Of a stretch of DNA of 64,000 bases, positions 35,034 through 42,991 are shown one piece after another. The stretch's first letter is position 1, and each line of letters starts with the position of its first letter. The stretch comes from Actinoplanes subtropicus. Lineage in GTDB: Bacteria; Actinomycetota; Actinomycetes; Mycobacteriales; Micromonosporaceae. Position numbers and translations under genes: made by a program. The notes under the pieces were generated by a model. The model was given only the letters and a program-made list of their open reading frames with translations, did not search any database and was not told the origin of the DNA. The stretch lies in contig NZ_JOJL01000027.1 of the NCBI RefSeq assembly GCF_000721705.1, positions 1 through 64,000 of the forward strand. The letters run 5' to 3'.

Positions 35034-35729
35034 ATGACGACAACACTGATCACCGGAGCCAACCGATCCCTCGGGTACGAGACCGCCCGCCGTTTGCTCG
35101 AGGCCGGCCACACCGTCCTGGTCGGCGCCCGCGACCCGGAACGTGGCCGGGCCGCCGCGGACGCGCTAGGTGCCCGTTTCGTCGAGATCGACGTGACCGA
35201 CGACGCGTCGGTAGCCGCTGCCGCCGCCGACGTCGCGGCTCGCGAGGGACACCTCGACGTCCTGATCAACAACGCGGGTGTGCTCGGGCCGCACGGCCCC
35301 GCCGACGAGATCACGGCCGCCGACGCGAGCGCGGTGTTCGAGGTCAATGTCGTCGGGATCGTCCGGGTGACGCACGCGTTCCTGCCCCTGCTGCGCAAGT
35401 CCGCCGGCCCGGTCATCGTCAACGTGTCGAGCGGCATGGGGTCGTTCGCGGCCACCCACGACGCCGGGCGCGTCGAGTCGCGGCCGATCGCGCCGCTCTA
35501 CACCGCGTCGAAGGCCGCCGTGACCATGCTGACCACGCAGTACGCGAAAGCCTGGCCGGACGTGCGGGTCAACGCGGCCGACCCGGGTTACACCGCGACC
35601 GACTTCAACGGGCACAGCGGCCCGCAAACGGTGACCGAGGGCACCGACGCGATCGTCGAACTCGCCACCATCGGCCCGGACGGCCCGACCGGCACCTTCC
35701 GCGACCGGCACGGCACGGTGGCCTGGTGA
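35034..35729 (+). CDS. Short-chain dehydrogenase/reductase
   Basis: A 231-residue classical SDR with the cofactor motif TGANRSLG (TGxxxSxG variant), NNAGV, a catalytic Ser in NVSSGMG and YxxxK as YTASKAA. The 3' part resembles enzymes annotated as carbonyl reductases. GGTGAGG precedes the ATG at 35034. It is controlled, by position, by the divergent XRE/MmyB regulator; two GGYACTGGT direct repeats at 34966 and 34993 in the gap are possible binding sites. Substrate unknown. Confidence 0.88.
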   Translation: MTTTLITGANRSLGYETARRLLEAGHTVLVGARDPERGRAAADALGARFVEIDVTDDASVAAAAADVAAREGHLDVLINNAGVLGPHGPADEITAADASAVFEVNVVGIVRVTHAFLPLLRKSAGPVIVNVSSGMGSFAATHDAGRVESRPIAPLYTASKAAVTMLTTQYAKAWPDVRVNAADPGYTATDFNGHSGPQTVTEGTDAIVELATIGPDGPTGTFRDRHGTVAW

Positions 35730-35867
35730 TCCGCCCGTGAGGGCGGGCCACAGCCGCACGCGAGAGGCGCGCTGCGGCCTGGAGTTGCAGGTGGTCGCGC
35801 GGAGCACCGGGGGCTGACAAGACCGGCGGGGAGCCGTCGCGCGTACTTTCGCATGGTTTTGATCGGG

Positions 35868-35906
35868 GGTGGGCGGTTAATCGGGGCTCCCCGCCGCCCG
35901 CCCACC
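35868..35906. terminator. Inverted repeat between the SDR gene and glyS
   Basis: GGTGGGCGG (35868-35876) pairs perfectly with CCGCCCACC (35898-35906), and CGGGGCTCCCCG forms a second stem inside. It follows the SDR stop by 138 bp and ends directly before the glyS -10 element. It is therefore probably the SDR terminator; a role as operator for glyS is also possible. Confidence 0.55.
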
Positions 35907-35912
35907 TAGAAT
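35907..35912 (+). promoter_or_regulatory. -10 element of a leaderless glyS transcript
   Basis: TAGAAT (five of six matches to TATAAT) ends 8 nt before the glyS ATG at 35921. No Shine-Dalgarno sequence is present in between. The message therefore most likely starts at or next to the ATG. Confidence 0.55.
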
Positions 35913-35920
35913 TGCCAGCC

Positions 35921-38896
35921 ATGCTCACGATGCAGGACGCGCTGGCCCGGTTGACCTCCTACTGGACTGATCAGGGCTGCCTGGTCGTGCAGCCGATGAA
36001 CACCGAGGTGGGGGCCGGGACACTCAATCCGGCGACGTTTCTGCGGGTGCTCGGGCCGGAGCCGTGGCGGGTGGTCTATGTCGAGCCGTCGGTGCGGCCG
36101 GACGATTCGCGGTACGGGGAGAACCCGAACCGGTTGCAGACGCACACGCAGTTGCAGGTGATCCTGAAGCCCGATCCGGGGAATCCGCAGGAGTTGTATC
36201 TCGGCAGCCTGGCGGCGCTGGGCATCGACGTGAGCACGCACGACGTGCGGTTCGTCGAGGACAACTGGGCGTCGCCGGCGCTCGGCGCGTGGGGGCTCGG
36301 CTGGGAGGTCTGGCTCGACGGGCTGGAGATCACCCAGTTCACGTACTTCCAGCAGGCGGGCGGGATCAACCTCGACCCGGTGTCGGTGGAGATCACCTAC
36401 GGCATCGAGCGCATCATCATGGCTCTCCAGGACAAGAACCACTTCAAGGACATCGAGTACGGGCCGGGAATCTCCTACGGCGAGGTGTTCGGCCAGAACG
36501 AGTACGAGATGTCCCGGTACTACCTGGACGATGCGGATGTGTCGGCGAACCGGCAGCTGCTGGAGATCTACGCGGCGGAGGCGCAGCGGCTGATCGATGC
36601 CGGACTTCCGGTGCCGGCGCACACGTATGTGCTCAAGTGCTCGCAGGCGTTCAACGTGCTCGACTCGCGCGGCGCGGTGTCGACGGCGGACCGGGCGGCG
36701 GAGTTCGGCCGGATGCGGCGGCTCGCCGGCGAGGTGGCCAAGCTGTGGCTGGCGCGCCGCGATGAGCTGGGCCATCCGCTCGGTCTGGTGGCACCGGCGG
36801 CGGTGGCGACCGCGGCGGCGGCGCCGGCCGAGCGGGCGGGTGCGCGGTTGCTGGTGTTCGAGATCGGCACCGAGGAGTTGCCGCCGGCCGAGTGCCGGGC
36901 GACCCGGGAAGCGGTCGAGCGGGAGATCAGGAGCGGACTCGCCGGCACCCGGCTGACGCACGGCGAGGTGCGCGTCTTCGTCACGCCGAGGCGGGTGATC
37001 GCGGTGGTCGCCGACGTCGCGGCGCGCGAGGACGATCACGTGCGGACGGTGCGCGGCCCCAAGCTGGCCCAGGCGTACGCGGCGGACGGCTCGCCGACCA
37101 AGGCCCTGGAAGGGTTCCTGCGCGGCCAGGGTGCGGCGCCGCAGGAGCTCGCCGAGGCGGAGTTCAACGGCGTACGCCATGTGGTGGTGAACCGGCCGGA
37201 AGCCGGCGGCGCGGCAGCCGAGGTCCTGGCCCCCGTGCTCGCGAAGGTGGTGTCCGGGCTGCGCGCGGCGAAGAACATGCGCTGGCGCGACCCGCAGCTG
37301 TCGTTCAGCCGGCCGATCCGCTGGCTGACCGCGCTGTGGGGCGACGACGTGGTGCCGGTGGCGGTGGGAGCGCTCACGGCCGGCCGCCGGACCCGCGTGC
37401 TGCGGACCGCCGCGACGCCCACGGTGGAGGTCGCCTCGGCCGAGACGTTCATGGAGACGCTGGCGTTCAACGGGATCGTCGCCGACCCGGAGGACCGGCT
37501 CGAGCTGATCGTGACCGGCGCCCAGGACAACGTGTACCCGGACGGCAAGGTCGACGTACGCGGGGAGGCGGCCCTGATCGACCAGATCACGTATCTGGTC
37601 GAGGCGCCGACGCCGCTGCTCGGCACCTTCGACGAGAGCTACCTGTCGCTGCCGGACGCCGTGCTGACCACGGTCATGCGCAAACACCAGCGCTACCTGC
37701 CGGTCCGGTCGGCGGACGGCGCGCTGCTGCCGATGTTCGTGACCGTGGCGAACGGCCCGGTCGACGTGGAGCTCGTGCGGACCGGCAACGAGGCGGTGCT
37801 GCGGGCCCGCTACGAGGACGCGGCCTTCTTCTACCGCGCCGACCGGGAGACGCCGCTGCCGGAGATGCGCGAGCGGCTGCGGCGGCTCACCTTCACCGAT
37901 CGACTTGGCTCGATGGCCGACCGGGCCACCCGCATCTCGTCATTGGCGCTCGACCTGGCGGCGTCGCTCGACCTGTCGTCGGCCGTGCTCAACCGGGCGG
38001 CGGCGCTGGTGAAGTTCGACCTCGGCTCGCAGCTGGTCACCGAGATGACCAGCCTGGCCGGCCTGATGGCCCGCGACTACGCGCTGCACGCCGGCGAGCC
38101 GCGGCAGGTCGCGCAGGCGATCTACGAGGCCGAGCTGCCCCGCAACACCGGCGACGACCTGCCGGCCTCGCTGCCGGGCGCGCTGCTGTCGCTGGCGGAT
38201 CGGCTCGACCTGGTCGCCGGGCTGGCCGCCACGGTCGGGCTGCCGACCGGCAGCAGCGACCCGTTCGCCGTGCGCCGCGCGGTGCTGGGGCTGCTCGCCG
38301 TGCACCGGGCGCATCCGGCGCTGGCCGCGCTGTCGCTGACCGGCGCGCTGCGGGCGGCGGCGTCGAGGCAGCCGGTGCCGGTGTCCGACGAGGTGCTGGC
38401 CGGGTGCGCCGAGTTCCTCGCCAAGCGGCTCGAGCAGGCGCTGGTCGAGGAGGGTTTCCCGGTCGATCGGGTACGGGCGGTGCTGGGCCACGCCGATCGC
38501 CCGTCGGTCGCCGGGAACCTGCTGACCCAGCTGGCCACGGTGACGGCGAACCCGGACTTCGTGGCGGTCGCGGAGGCGGTGCAGCGGGCGCGCCGGATCG
38601 TGCCCCCGTCGACGGCCGCCGGCTTCGACGCCGGGGTGCTGAAGGAGCCGGCCGAGGTGGCGCTGCTCGCGGCCGTGGCGACGGCGCGCGACGAGCTCGG
38701 GGCGTCGCCGGAGCCGGACCTGTTCCGGTTCACCGAGGTGGTGTCGCGGCTGGTGGCGCCGCTGGCGACGTTCTTCGACGAGGTCTTCGTGATGGCCGAG
38801 GACGAGCCGGTGCGGGCGGCACGGCTGGGCTTGCTCGCGACCGTACGGGACCTCGGCGACGGACTGCTGGACTGGGCGGAGCTGCGGCTCTCCTAG
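35921..38896 (+). CDS. glyS: Glycyl-tRNA synthetase, fused alpha and beta chains
   Basis: A 991-residue protein that charges tRNA-Gly. Residues 1-290 are the alpha catalytic chain of the alpha2beta2-type enzyme (RYGENPNRLQTHTQLQVILKP, TYFQQAGGINLDPVSVEITYG). From about 306 the beta chain begins (LLVFEIGTEELPPAECRATREAV), with its HD-like and anticodon-binding regions to the end. An Ala-rich linker of about 15 residues joins them. Most bacteria encode the chains separately, and many actinomycetes use the unrelated alpha2-type enzyme, so this form is notable. The transcript appears leaderless. Its stop overlaps the convergent MmcQ/YjbR gene. Confidence 0.93.
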   Translation: MLTMQDALARLTSYWTDQGCLVVQPMNTEVGAGTLNPATFLRVLGPEPWRVVYVEPSVRPDDSRYGENPNRLQTHTQLQVILKPDPGNPQELYLGSLAALGIDVSTHDVRFVEDNWASPALGAWGLGWEVWLDGLEITQFTYFQQAGGINLDPVSVEITYGIERIIMALQDKNHFKDIEYGPGISYGEVFGQNEYEMSRYYLDDADVSANRQLLEIYAAEAQRLIDAGLPVPAHTYVLKCSQAFNVLDSRGAVSTADRAAEFGRMRRLAGEVAKLWLARRDELGHPLGLVAPAAVATAAAAPAERAGARLLVFEIGTEELPPAECRATREAVEREIRSGLAGTRLTHGEVRVFVTPRRVIAVVADVAAREDDHVRTVRGPKLAQAYAADGSPTKALEGFLRGQGAAPQELAEAEFNGVRHVVVNRPEAGGAAAEVLAPVLAKVVSGLRAAKNMRWRDPQLSFSRPIRWLTALWGDDVVPVAVGALTAGRRTRVLRTAATPTVEVASAETFMETLAFNGIVADPEDRLELIVTGAQDNVYPDGKVDVRGEAALIDQITYLVEAPTPLLGTFDESYLSLPDAVLTTVMRKHQRYLPVRSADGALLPMFVTVANGPVDVELVRTGNEAVLRARYEDAAFFYRADRETPLPEMRERLRRLTFTDRLGSMADRATRISSLALDLAASLDLSSAVLNRAAALVKFDLGSQLVTEMTSLAGLMARDYALHAGEPRQVAQAIYEAELPRNTGDDLPASLPGALLSLADRLDLVAGLAATVGLPTGSSDPFAVRRAVLGLLAVHRAHPALAALSLTGALRAAASRQPVPVSDEVLAGCAEFLAKRLEQALVEEGFPVDRVRAVLGHADRPSVAGNLLTQLATVTANPDFVAVAEAVQRARRIVPPSTAAGFDAGVLKEPAEVALLAAVATARDELGASPEPDLFRFTEVVSRLVAPLATFFDEVFVMAEDEPVRAARLGLLATVRDLGDGLLDWAELRLS

Positions 38897-39252
38897 AGGT
38901 CGCCGGTCAGGTCGGCGGGGGCGCGCATGCGCCACGCGTCGGTGACGAGCTCGGTGAGGCGGTCGACCGTGCACTCGGGCAGGCGCAGCATCACCAGCGG
39001 CAGGCCGTCGTAGCTGGGGTGGGTGAAGAACAGGCCGGGCTCGCCCAGCAGCAGCGCCTGCTTCTCCGCCTCGTCGCCGACATACAGAACCGCGACGTCG
39101 GTACGGATCACCCGCGGCTTGCCGGGCTGCCGCTCGGGGTAGGACCAGACGAAGCCACGGTTGCCGACCCGGAAGTCGAAGCCGTCGCTGTCGATCTCCT
39201 CGACCTCGGGCAGGCTCAGCGCCAGCCGGCGCACGTCATCGGCGTCCGCCAC
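38893..39252 (-). CDS. MmcQ/YjbR family protein
   Basis: A 119-residue small alpha/beta protein with the family pattern LALSLPEVEEIDSDG at the start, then YVGDEAEKQALL and a C-terminal LVTDAWRMRAP motif (LxxAWR). The fold is CyaY-like and sometimes called a DNA-binding protein, but the function is unsettled. Its TAG overlaps the glyS stop by four bases. The upstream sensor kinase gene ends 15 bp before its start in the same direction. Confidence 0.85.
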   Translation of the reverse strand: MADADDVRRLALSLPEVEEIDSDGFDFRVGNRGFVWSYPERQPGKPRVIRTDVAVLYVGDEAEKQALLLGEPGLFFTHPSYDGLPLVMLRLPECTVDRLTELVTDAWRMRAPADLTGDL

Positions 39253-39267
39253 GCGGGTCCCCTCCCC

Positions 39268-40434
39268 TCAGCCGAGCGGCAAGGTGACTCTAACGGTCAG
39301 GCCGCCGTCCGGGCGCGGGTGGGCGGTCACCGCGCCGGCGTGCATCTCGGCGATCGACGCGACGATGGTCAGGCCGAGGCCCAGGCCGCCGTCGGCGGTG
39401 CGGCCGTTCAGGCGGTGGAACGGCTCGAACAGGGCGGCCACCTGGTCGGCGGGGACCACCGGGCCGCGGTTGGCCACGGTCACCGAGGCCGTTCGGTCGT
39501 CGGCGCCGGTCACCACCCACAGCTCGCCGTCGGGGACGTTGTAGCGGGCCGCGTTCTCCAGCAGGTTCACCACCAGCCGCTCGAGCAGCACCGGGTCGCC
39601 GACCGTGGCCGCCGGATCGAGCAGAGCATGCCGCCGTACGCCGTCGGTGCCGGCCGAGTCGAGCGCGTCCTCGGCGACCGTGGCCAGGTCGACCGGCTCG
39701 CGGACGGTCAGGCCGCCCTGGTTGCGGGCCAGGGTGAGCAGCGCGGCGATCAGCCGTTCGGTCTGCGCCACCGCGGCCTGCACCTCCCGGCCCATGTCGC
39801 GCAGCTCCTCCCGGGTCGGGTCGGGCTTGGCGAGCACCACGTCGACCGCGGTCCGCATCACGGTGAGCGGGGTGCGCAGCTCGTGCCCGGCGTCGGCGAT
39901 GAACCGGCCCTGGCTCGCGAACGCCGCCTGCAGCCGGGCCAGCATCGCGTCGAACGTGTCGGCCAGTTCGCGCAGTTCGTCGCGGGGGCCGGTGAGCGCG
40001 ACCCGGGCGTCCAGGTTGTGCTCGGAGGCGGCCCGGGCGGCCGCGGTGATCTGCTTGACCGGGCGCAGCACCCGGCCGGCCACGAACCAGCCGGCCGCGG
40101 CGGCGAAGACGGTCACCCCGCCGAGCGCGAGCAACGACGACCGGAGCAGGTTGTCGAGGGTGGCCTGCCGCTGGTCCTTCGCCCCGGCCGCCTTTCCTTC
40201 CTGGTAGGCCACCTCGCACTTGTAGCGCAGTTTCGTGTCGGGGCTGCTCTGATAGTCGCGGCACATCGTCAGCAGCTCCTGGCTGCCGCCGGGCTTGCCG
40301 GTGTCGTCCGCCTTCGCATACGGAAAACCCGCGACCACGCCGTACGTGATGGCGACCAGCGCGACGCCGCCGGCCAGGAACAGCCCGGTGTACAGCAGCG
40401 TCAGCCGGGCGCGGACGGTCAGTCGCGGTCGCAC
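39268..40434 (-). CDS. Sensor histidine kinase (OmpR-system partner)
   Basis: A 388-residue membrane kinase with TM1 at about 8-30. An extracytoplasmic loop of about 75 residues with two cysteines (MCRDYQ, YKCEV) follows, then TM2 at about 108-128 and a HAMP domain. The HisKA domain has the phospho-acceptor His in DAGHELRTPL, and the ATPase domain has NLLENAARY and GGLGLGLTIV. The GTG at 40434 lies inside the regulator gene, overlapping its stop by 16 nt. It forms a two-component system with the regulator at 40419; the signal is unknown. Confidence 0.92.
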   Translation of the reverse strand: MRPRLTVRARLTLLYTGLFLAGGVALVAITYGVVAGFPYAKADDTGKPGGSQELLTMCRDYQSSPDTKLRYKCEVAYQEGKAAGAKDQRQATLDNLLRSSLLALGGVTVFAAAAGWFVAGRVLRPVKQITAAARAASEHNLDARVALTGPRDELRELADTFDAMLARLQAAFASQGRFIADAGHELRTPLTVMRTAVDVVLAKPDPTREELRDMGREVQAAVAQTERLIAALLTLARNQGGLTVREPVDLATVAEDALDSAGTDGVRRHALLDPAATVGDPVLLERLVVNLLENAARYNVPDGELWVVTGADDRTASVTVANRGPVVPADQVAALFEPFHRLNGRTADGGLGLGLTIVASIAEMHAGAVTAHPRPDGGLTVRVTLPLG

Positions 40435-41075
40435 AGCCGGTAACCCCTGCCGACGACGGTACGGATCAGCGGCGGCTCGCCGAGCTTGCGGCGCAGCCGG
40501 GTCATCGTCACCGACACGATGTTGCTGAACGGGTCGGCGTTGGCGTCCCAGACGTGTTCCAGCAGTTCCTCCGCGCTCACCAGTCCCCCGTCCGCGGCGG
40601 CCAGCATCTCCAGCACGCCGAACTCCTTGCGGGTCAGCGACAGCATCCGGTCGCCGCGGGTGGCCCGGTGCCGCGCCCGGTCGACGGTGAGGTCGCCCAG
40701 CCGCACCATCGGCGGCGCCGACGGGGCCCGGCGGCCGAGCGCGCGCACCCGGGCGACCAGCTCGTGGAACGCGAACGGCTTGCCCAGGTAGTCGTCGGCG
40801 CCCAGCTCGAGCCCGTCCACCCGATCGTCCACCCCGGACGCCGCGGTCAGCAGCAGGATCCGCGGCGTCCCGCCGGCCAGTCGCCGGCACACCTGGTCGC
40901 CGTGCACGGCCGGCAGGTCACGATCCAGAACCACGACGTCGTACGCGGTCTCCGCGGCGGCGGCCAGCGCGGCGGCGCCGTCGTTGACCACGTCGACCGC
41001 CAGTCCCGCGTCGCGCAGCCCCTCGCCGATCCGGGCGGCGAGGGTCCGGTGATCCTCGGCCACCAACACCCGCAT
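40419..41075 (-). CDS. OmpR-family response regulator
   Basis: A 218-residue regulator. The receiver domain (1-115) has the acidic pair ED, the phospho-acceptor Asp in VVVLDRDLP and Lys in LGKPF. A winged-helix output domain (about 125-215) ends TVVGRGYRLC. ATG 41075 (MRVLVAEDH) is preferred to the upstream ATG at 41105. It is the first gene of the operon with the kinase at 39268-40434. Confidence 0.93.
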   Translation of the reverse strand: MRVLVAEDHRTLAARIGEGLRDAGLAVDVVNDGAAALAAAAETAYDVVVLDRDLPAVHGDQVCRRLAGGTPRILLLTAASGVDDRVDGLELGADDYLGKPFAFHELVARVRALGRRAPSAPPMVRLGDLTVDRARHRATRGDRMLSLTRKEFGVLEMLAAADGGLVSAEELLEHVWDANADPFSNIVSVTMTRLRRKLGEPPLIRTVVGRGYRLCDRD

Positions 41076-41119
41076 GGCGACATTGTGCGCCGCGGGAGGT
41101 GACATCGGTGCGACACGCT

Positions 41120-41173
41120 CTCCTCAGGCGACTCCGGCTCCTCAGGCGACTCCGGCTCCTCAGGCGACCCCGG
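41120..41173. repeat. Three tandem copies of an 18-bp unit
   Basis: CTCCTCAGGCGACTCCGG occurs at 41120-41137 and 41138-41155, and with one change at 41156-41173. The third copy runs into the 3' end and stop of the DUF2306 gene at 41160. Confidence 0.9.
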
Positions 41174-41885
41174 TCAGCGCCGGGGCCGGGCGGCGTTTGC
41201 GGACCGCGCCGGTGCCCATCGGGTAGCGCCGGATGATCCACTCGGCGACGATCACGTTGATCACCCAGGCGGCGCCCATCAGGATCGCGCGGGAGATCGT
41301 GCCGGTCGGGCCGACCAGCAGGATCCACGGCAGCTGGGTGAGCGCCTGGGTGCCGGCGCCCTGGCCCAGCGCGTACGCCCGGATCATCCAGGCCCGGTGG
41401 GCGGCGATGTTCCGCCCGCGGACGGCCACGATCGCCAGCACGATCGCCGCGAACATCGCCGGGGCCACGATCAGCCGCTCGACCTTCACGGCCAGGCCGT
41501 CGGGCGGCGGGAACGCGTACGTCAAGGTCATCCAGGCGCCGGTGACCGCGACCGTCAGGCCGGCCGGCACCAGCACCCAGCCGGCCGTGCGGTGCCACCG
41601 CGGGTGGCGGCGCCGGAACCGGGGCGCGAACTGGAACGCGCCGGCAAAGCAGTACAGCAGGGCCGCGACGATGTGCAGCACGACCGGCAGCGGCATGGCG
41701 TGGAAGCGGGCGTTGCCGGCGGTCACCGGCCCGTTCGAGGCCAAGTCGCTCAGCCGGGCGGCGCCGCCGAGGGACGGGATGACGGTCAGGGCGATCAGGC
41801 CGGTCGGGATGAGCCAGCTCCTGCGCGATTTCATGTGGTCGATGCTCCCGGCCGCGGGCGCCGCGCTCATCGGGCTCGTGGCCAC
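41160..41885 (-). CDS. DUF2306-type membrane protein
   Basis: A 241-residue protein with about six to seven transmembrane helices and paired histidines in membrane-edge positions (VLHIVAALLYCFAGAFQFAPRFRRRHPRWHRTAGW, NIAAHRAWMIRAYALG). This fits the DUF2306 family, which resembles haem-binding membrane proteins. Function is unknown. Starts at 41870 or 41834 are also possible. It is the last gene on this strand before the scarred region. Confidence 0.82.
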   Translation of the reverse strand: MATSPMSAAPAAGSIDHMKSRRSWLIPTGLIALTVIPSLGGAARLSDLASNGPVTAGNARFHAMPLPVVLHIVAALLYCFAGAFQFAPRFRRRHPRWHRTAGWVLVPAGLTVAVTGAWMTLTYAFPPPDGLAVKVERLIVAPAMFAAIVLAIVAVRGRNIAAHRAWMIRAYALGQGAGTQALTQLPWILLVGPTGTISRAILMGAAWVINVIVAEWIIRRYPMGTGAVRKRRPAPALTGVA

Positions 41886-41939
41886 GGATTTCTCGGTCCG
41901 AAGAACGGCGGGAAAACCGTACTTTCGGCGGAGGCGGTG

Positions 41940-42220
41940 CTAGAAACGGCCGGTCTGGGCCAGGTGATCCGCGAGCCGCCGCAGCACCCCGGACGCCGCC
42001 AGCAGCGCCTCCGCGTCCGCCGGCTCCAGGTGATCCAGCGCGTCGATCGTCGAGTCGCCCCAGGCCTCCTCCCGGCGACCACGCGCGGCCGGGGCCTTCG
42101 ACGTCGGGTACAGGCGGGCGACCCGGCCGTCCACCTCGTCCCGCCGCTTCGCCAGCAGGCCGTCGGCCTCCAGCAGACGTACGGCGGTGCTGACGTTGTT
42201 CGCCTGGACGCCGAGGGGTC
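41940..42220 (-). pseudogene. MarR-family regulator lacking its N-terminus
   Basis: The frame ending at the TAG 41942-41940 reads LGVQANNVSTAVRLLEADG, then LLAKRRDEVDGRVARLYPTS. These are the recognition helix and wing of a MarR protein, followed by its C-terminal dimer helices. Everything upstream of the recognition helix is missing. At about 42220 the sequence passes directly into an oxidase remnant on the other strand. Confidence 0.75.
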
Positions 42221-42690
42221 CGGCCCGGCGACGACGCGTACGACCGCGACCGGCAGATCTCGAGCGGCCTGCACCAGCGCCGCCCGGCCGCGATCGCGCA
42301 CTGCGCCGACGTGGTGGCCGCGCTGTCCTACGCCCGCGAGCACGACCTGGAGACAGCCGTACGCGGCGGCGGGCACAGCATGCCCGGTCGACGACGGCCT
42401 GGTCATCTCGCTGCGCGGCCTGCGCGCCGTCACCGTCGACCCGGCCCGTGGCCTCCGAAGTCGCGCCGGTCCCCTACCTGAGCATCCAGACCGCCGGCGA
42501 CGAGGTCTTCCGGCACGGGCTCCGCACGTACGTCAAAGCGGGTTTCGCCGTGGAACTCTCCCCGCGCCTGGTGGACGTCTTGATGCGCGCGCACGGTCGC
42601 TCGGCTCGGACATCACCCAGATCGAGGTGCTGGGTCAGGGCGGCGCGATCGGCGACGTGGCCGTGGACGCCACGGCGTATCCGCATCGCG
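42221..42690 (+). pseudogene. FAD-linked oxidase (berberine-bridge-enzyme-like) remnant
   Basis: The DNA encodes PGDDAYDRDRQISSG and later AVRGGGHSMP, then after a frame change VDDGLVISLRGLRAV with TVDPARG. These are the FAD-binding motifs of BBE-like oxidases. It then jumps to APVPYLSIQTAGDEVFRHG with KAGFAVELSPRLVDVL and, after another shift, SDITQIEVLGQGG with AIGDVAVDATAYPHR. That is the family's C-terminal part. The start, about 250 central residues and the frame are lost, so it is dead. Further decayed coding-like sequence runs on to about 42834 without an identifiable family. Confidence 0.75.
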
Positions 42691-42991
42691 GACGGTCGCG
42701 TGGGCGGACTGGTTGGAGGGCGGCCCGCTCTTCGGCCACGCCATCGAGGTCCACCAGACGACCCCGCCGGTCCTCGCGATGTGTGAGGCGGTGCGGAACG
42801 CACCCGGCGGACGGCGGATGAACCCGATGGGCTGACGTTTCCCGACCCGTTACCCCAGGTATCCGGGAAACATCAGGGTGTCTGACATTTCGGCGAACGA
42901 TCCGGGTGCTTCCGCCCAACGGCCGTGGAACATTAAGTGCGCCCTGACCAGGGTCTTCCAGGTCTGACCTTTGCGGCGCGAGGCTGACCCC

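Noticed and set aside
35730-35867. Possible glycine T-box: AGGTGGTCGCGCGG upstream of glyS
   Set aside because: The essential TGGNACC core is not kept, the bulge would not pair with a glycine tRNA end, and the -10 next to the ATG places this stretch outside the transcript.
29930-37375. Partial CebR-like sequences (GTGGGAGCGCTCAC-type) at about 29930, 31331, 31700, 32949 and 37363
   Set aside because: All lie inside coding regions of unrelated genes and miss two or more operator positions; AGCGCT is a frequent word in this GC-rich genome.
42834-42991. PhoP box upstream of pit copy 1
   Set aside because: A GTTCGCC/TGTCAGA pair on the minus strand has 11-bp spacing but matches the consensus too poorly to list.
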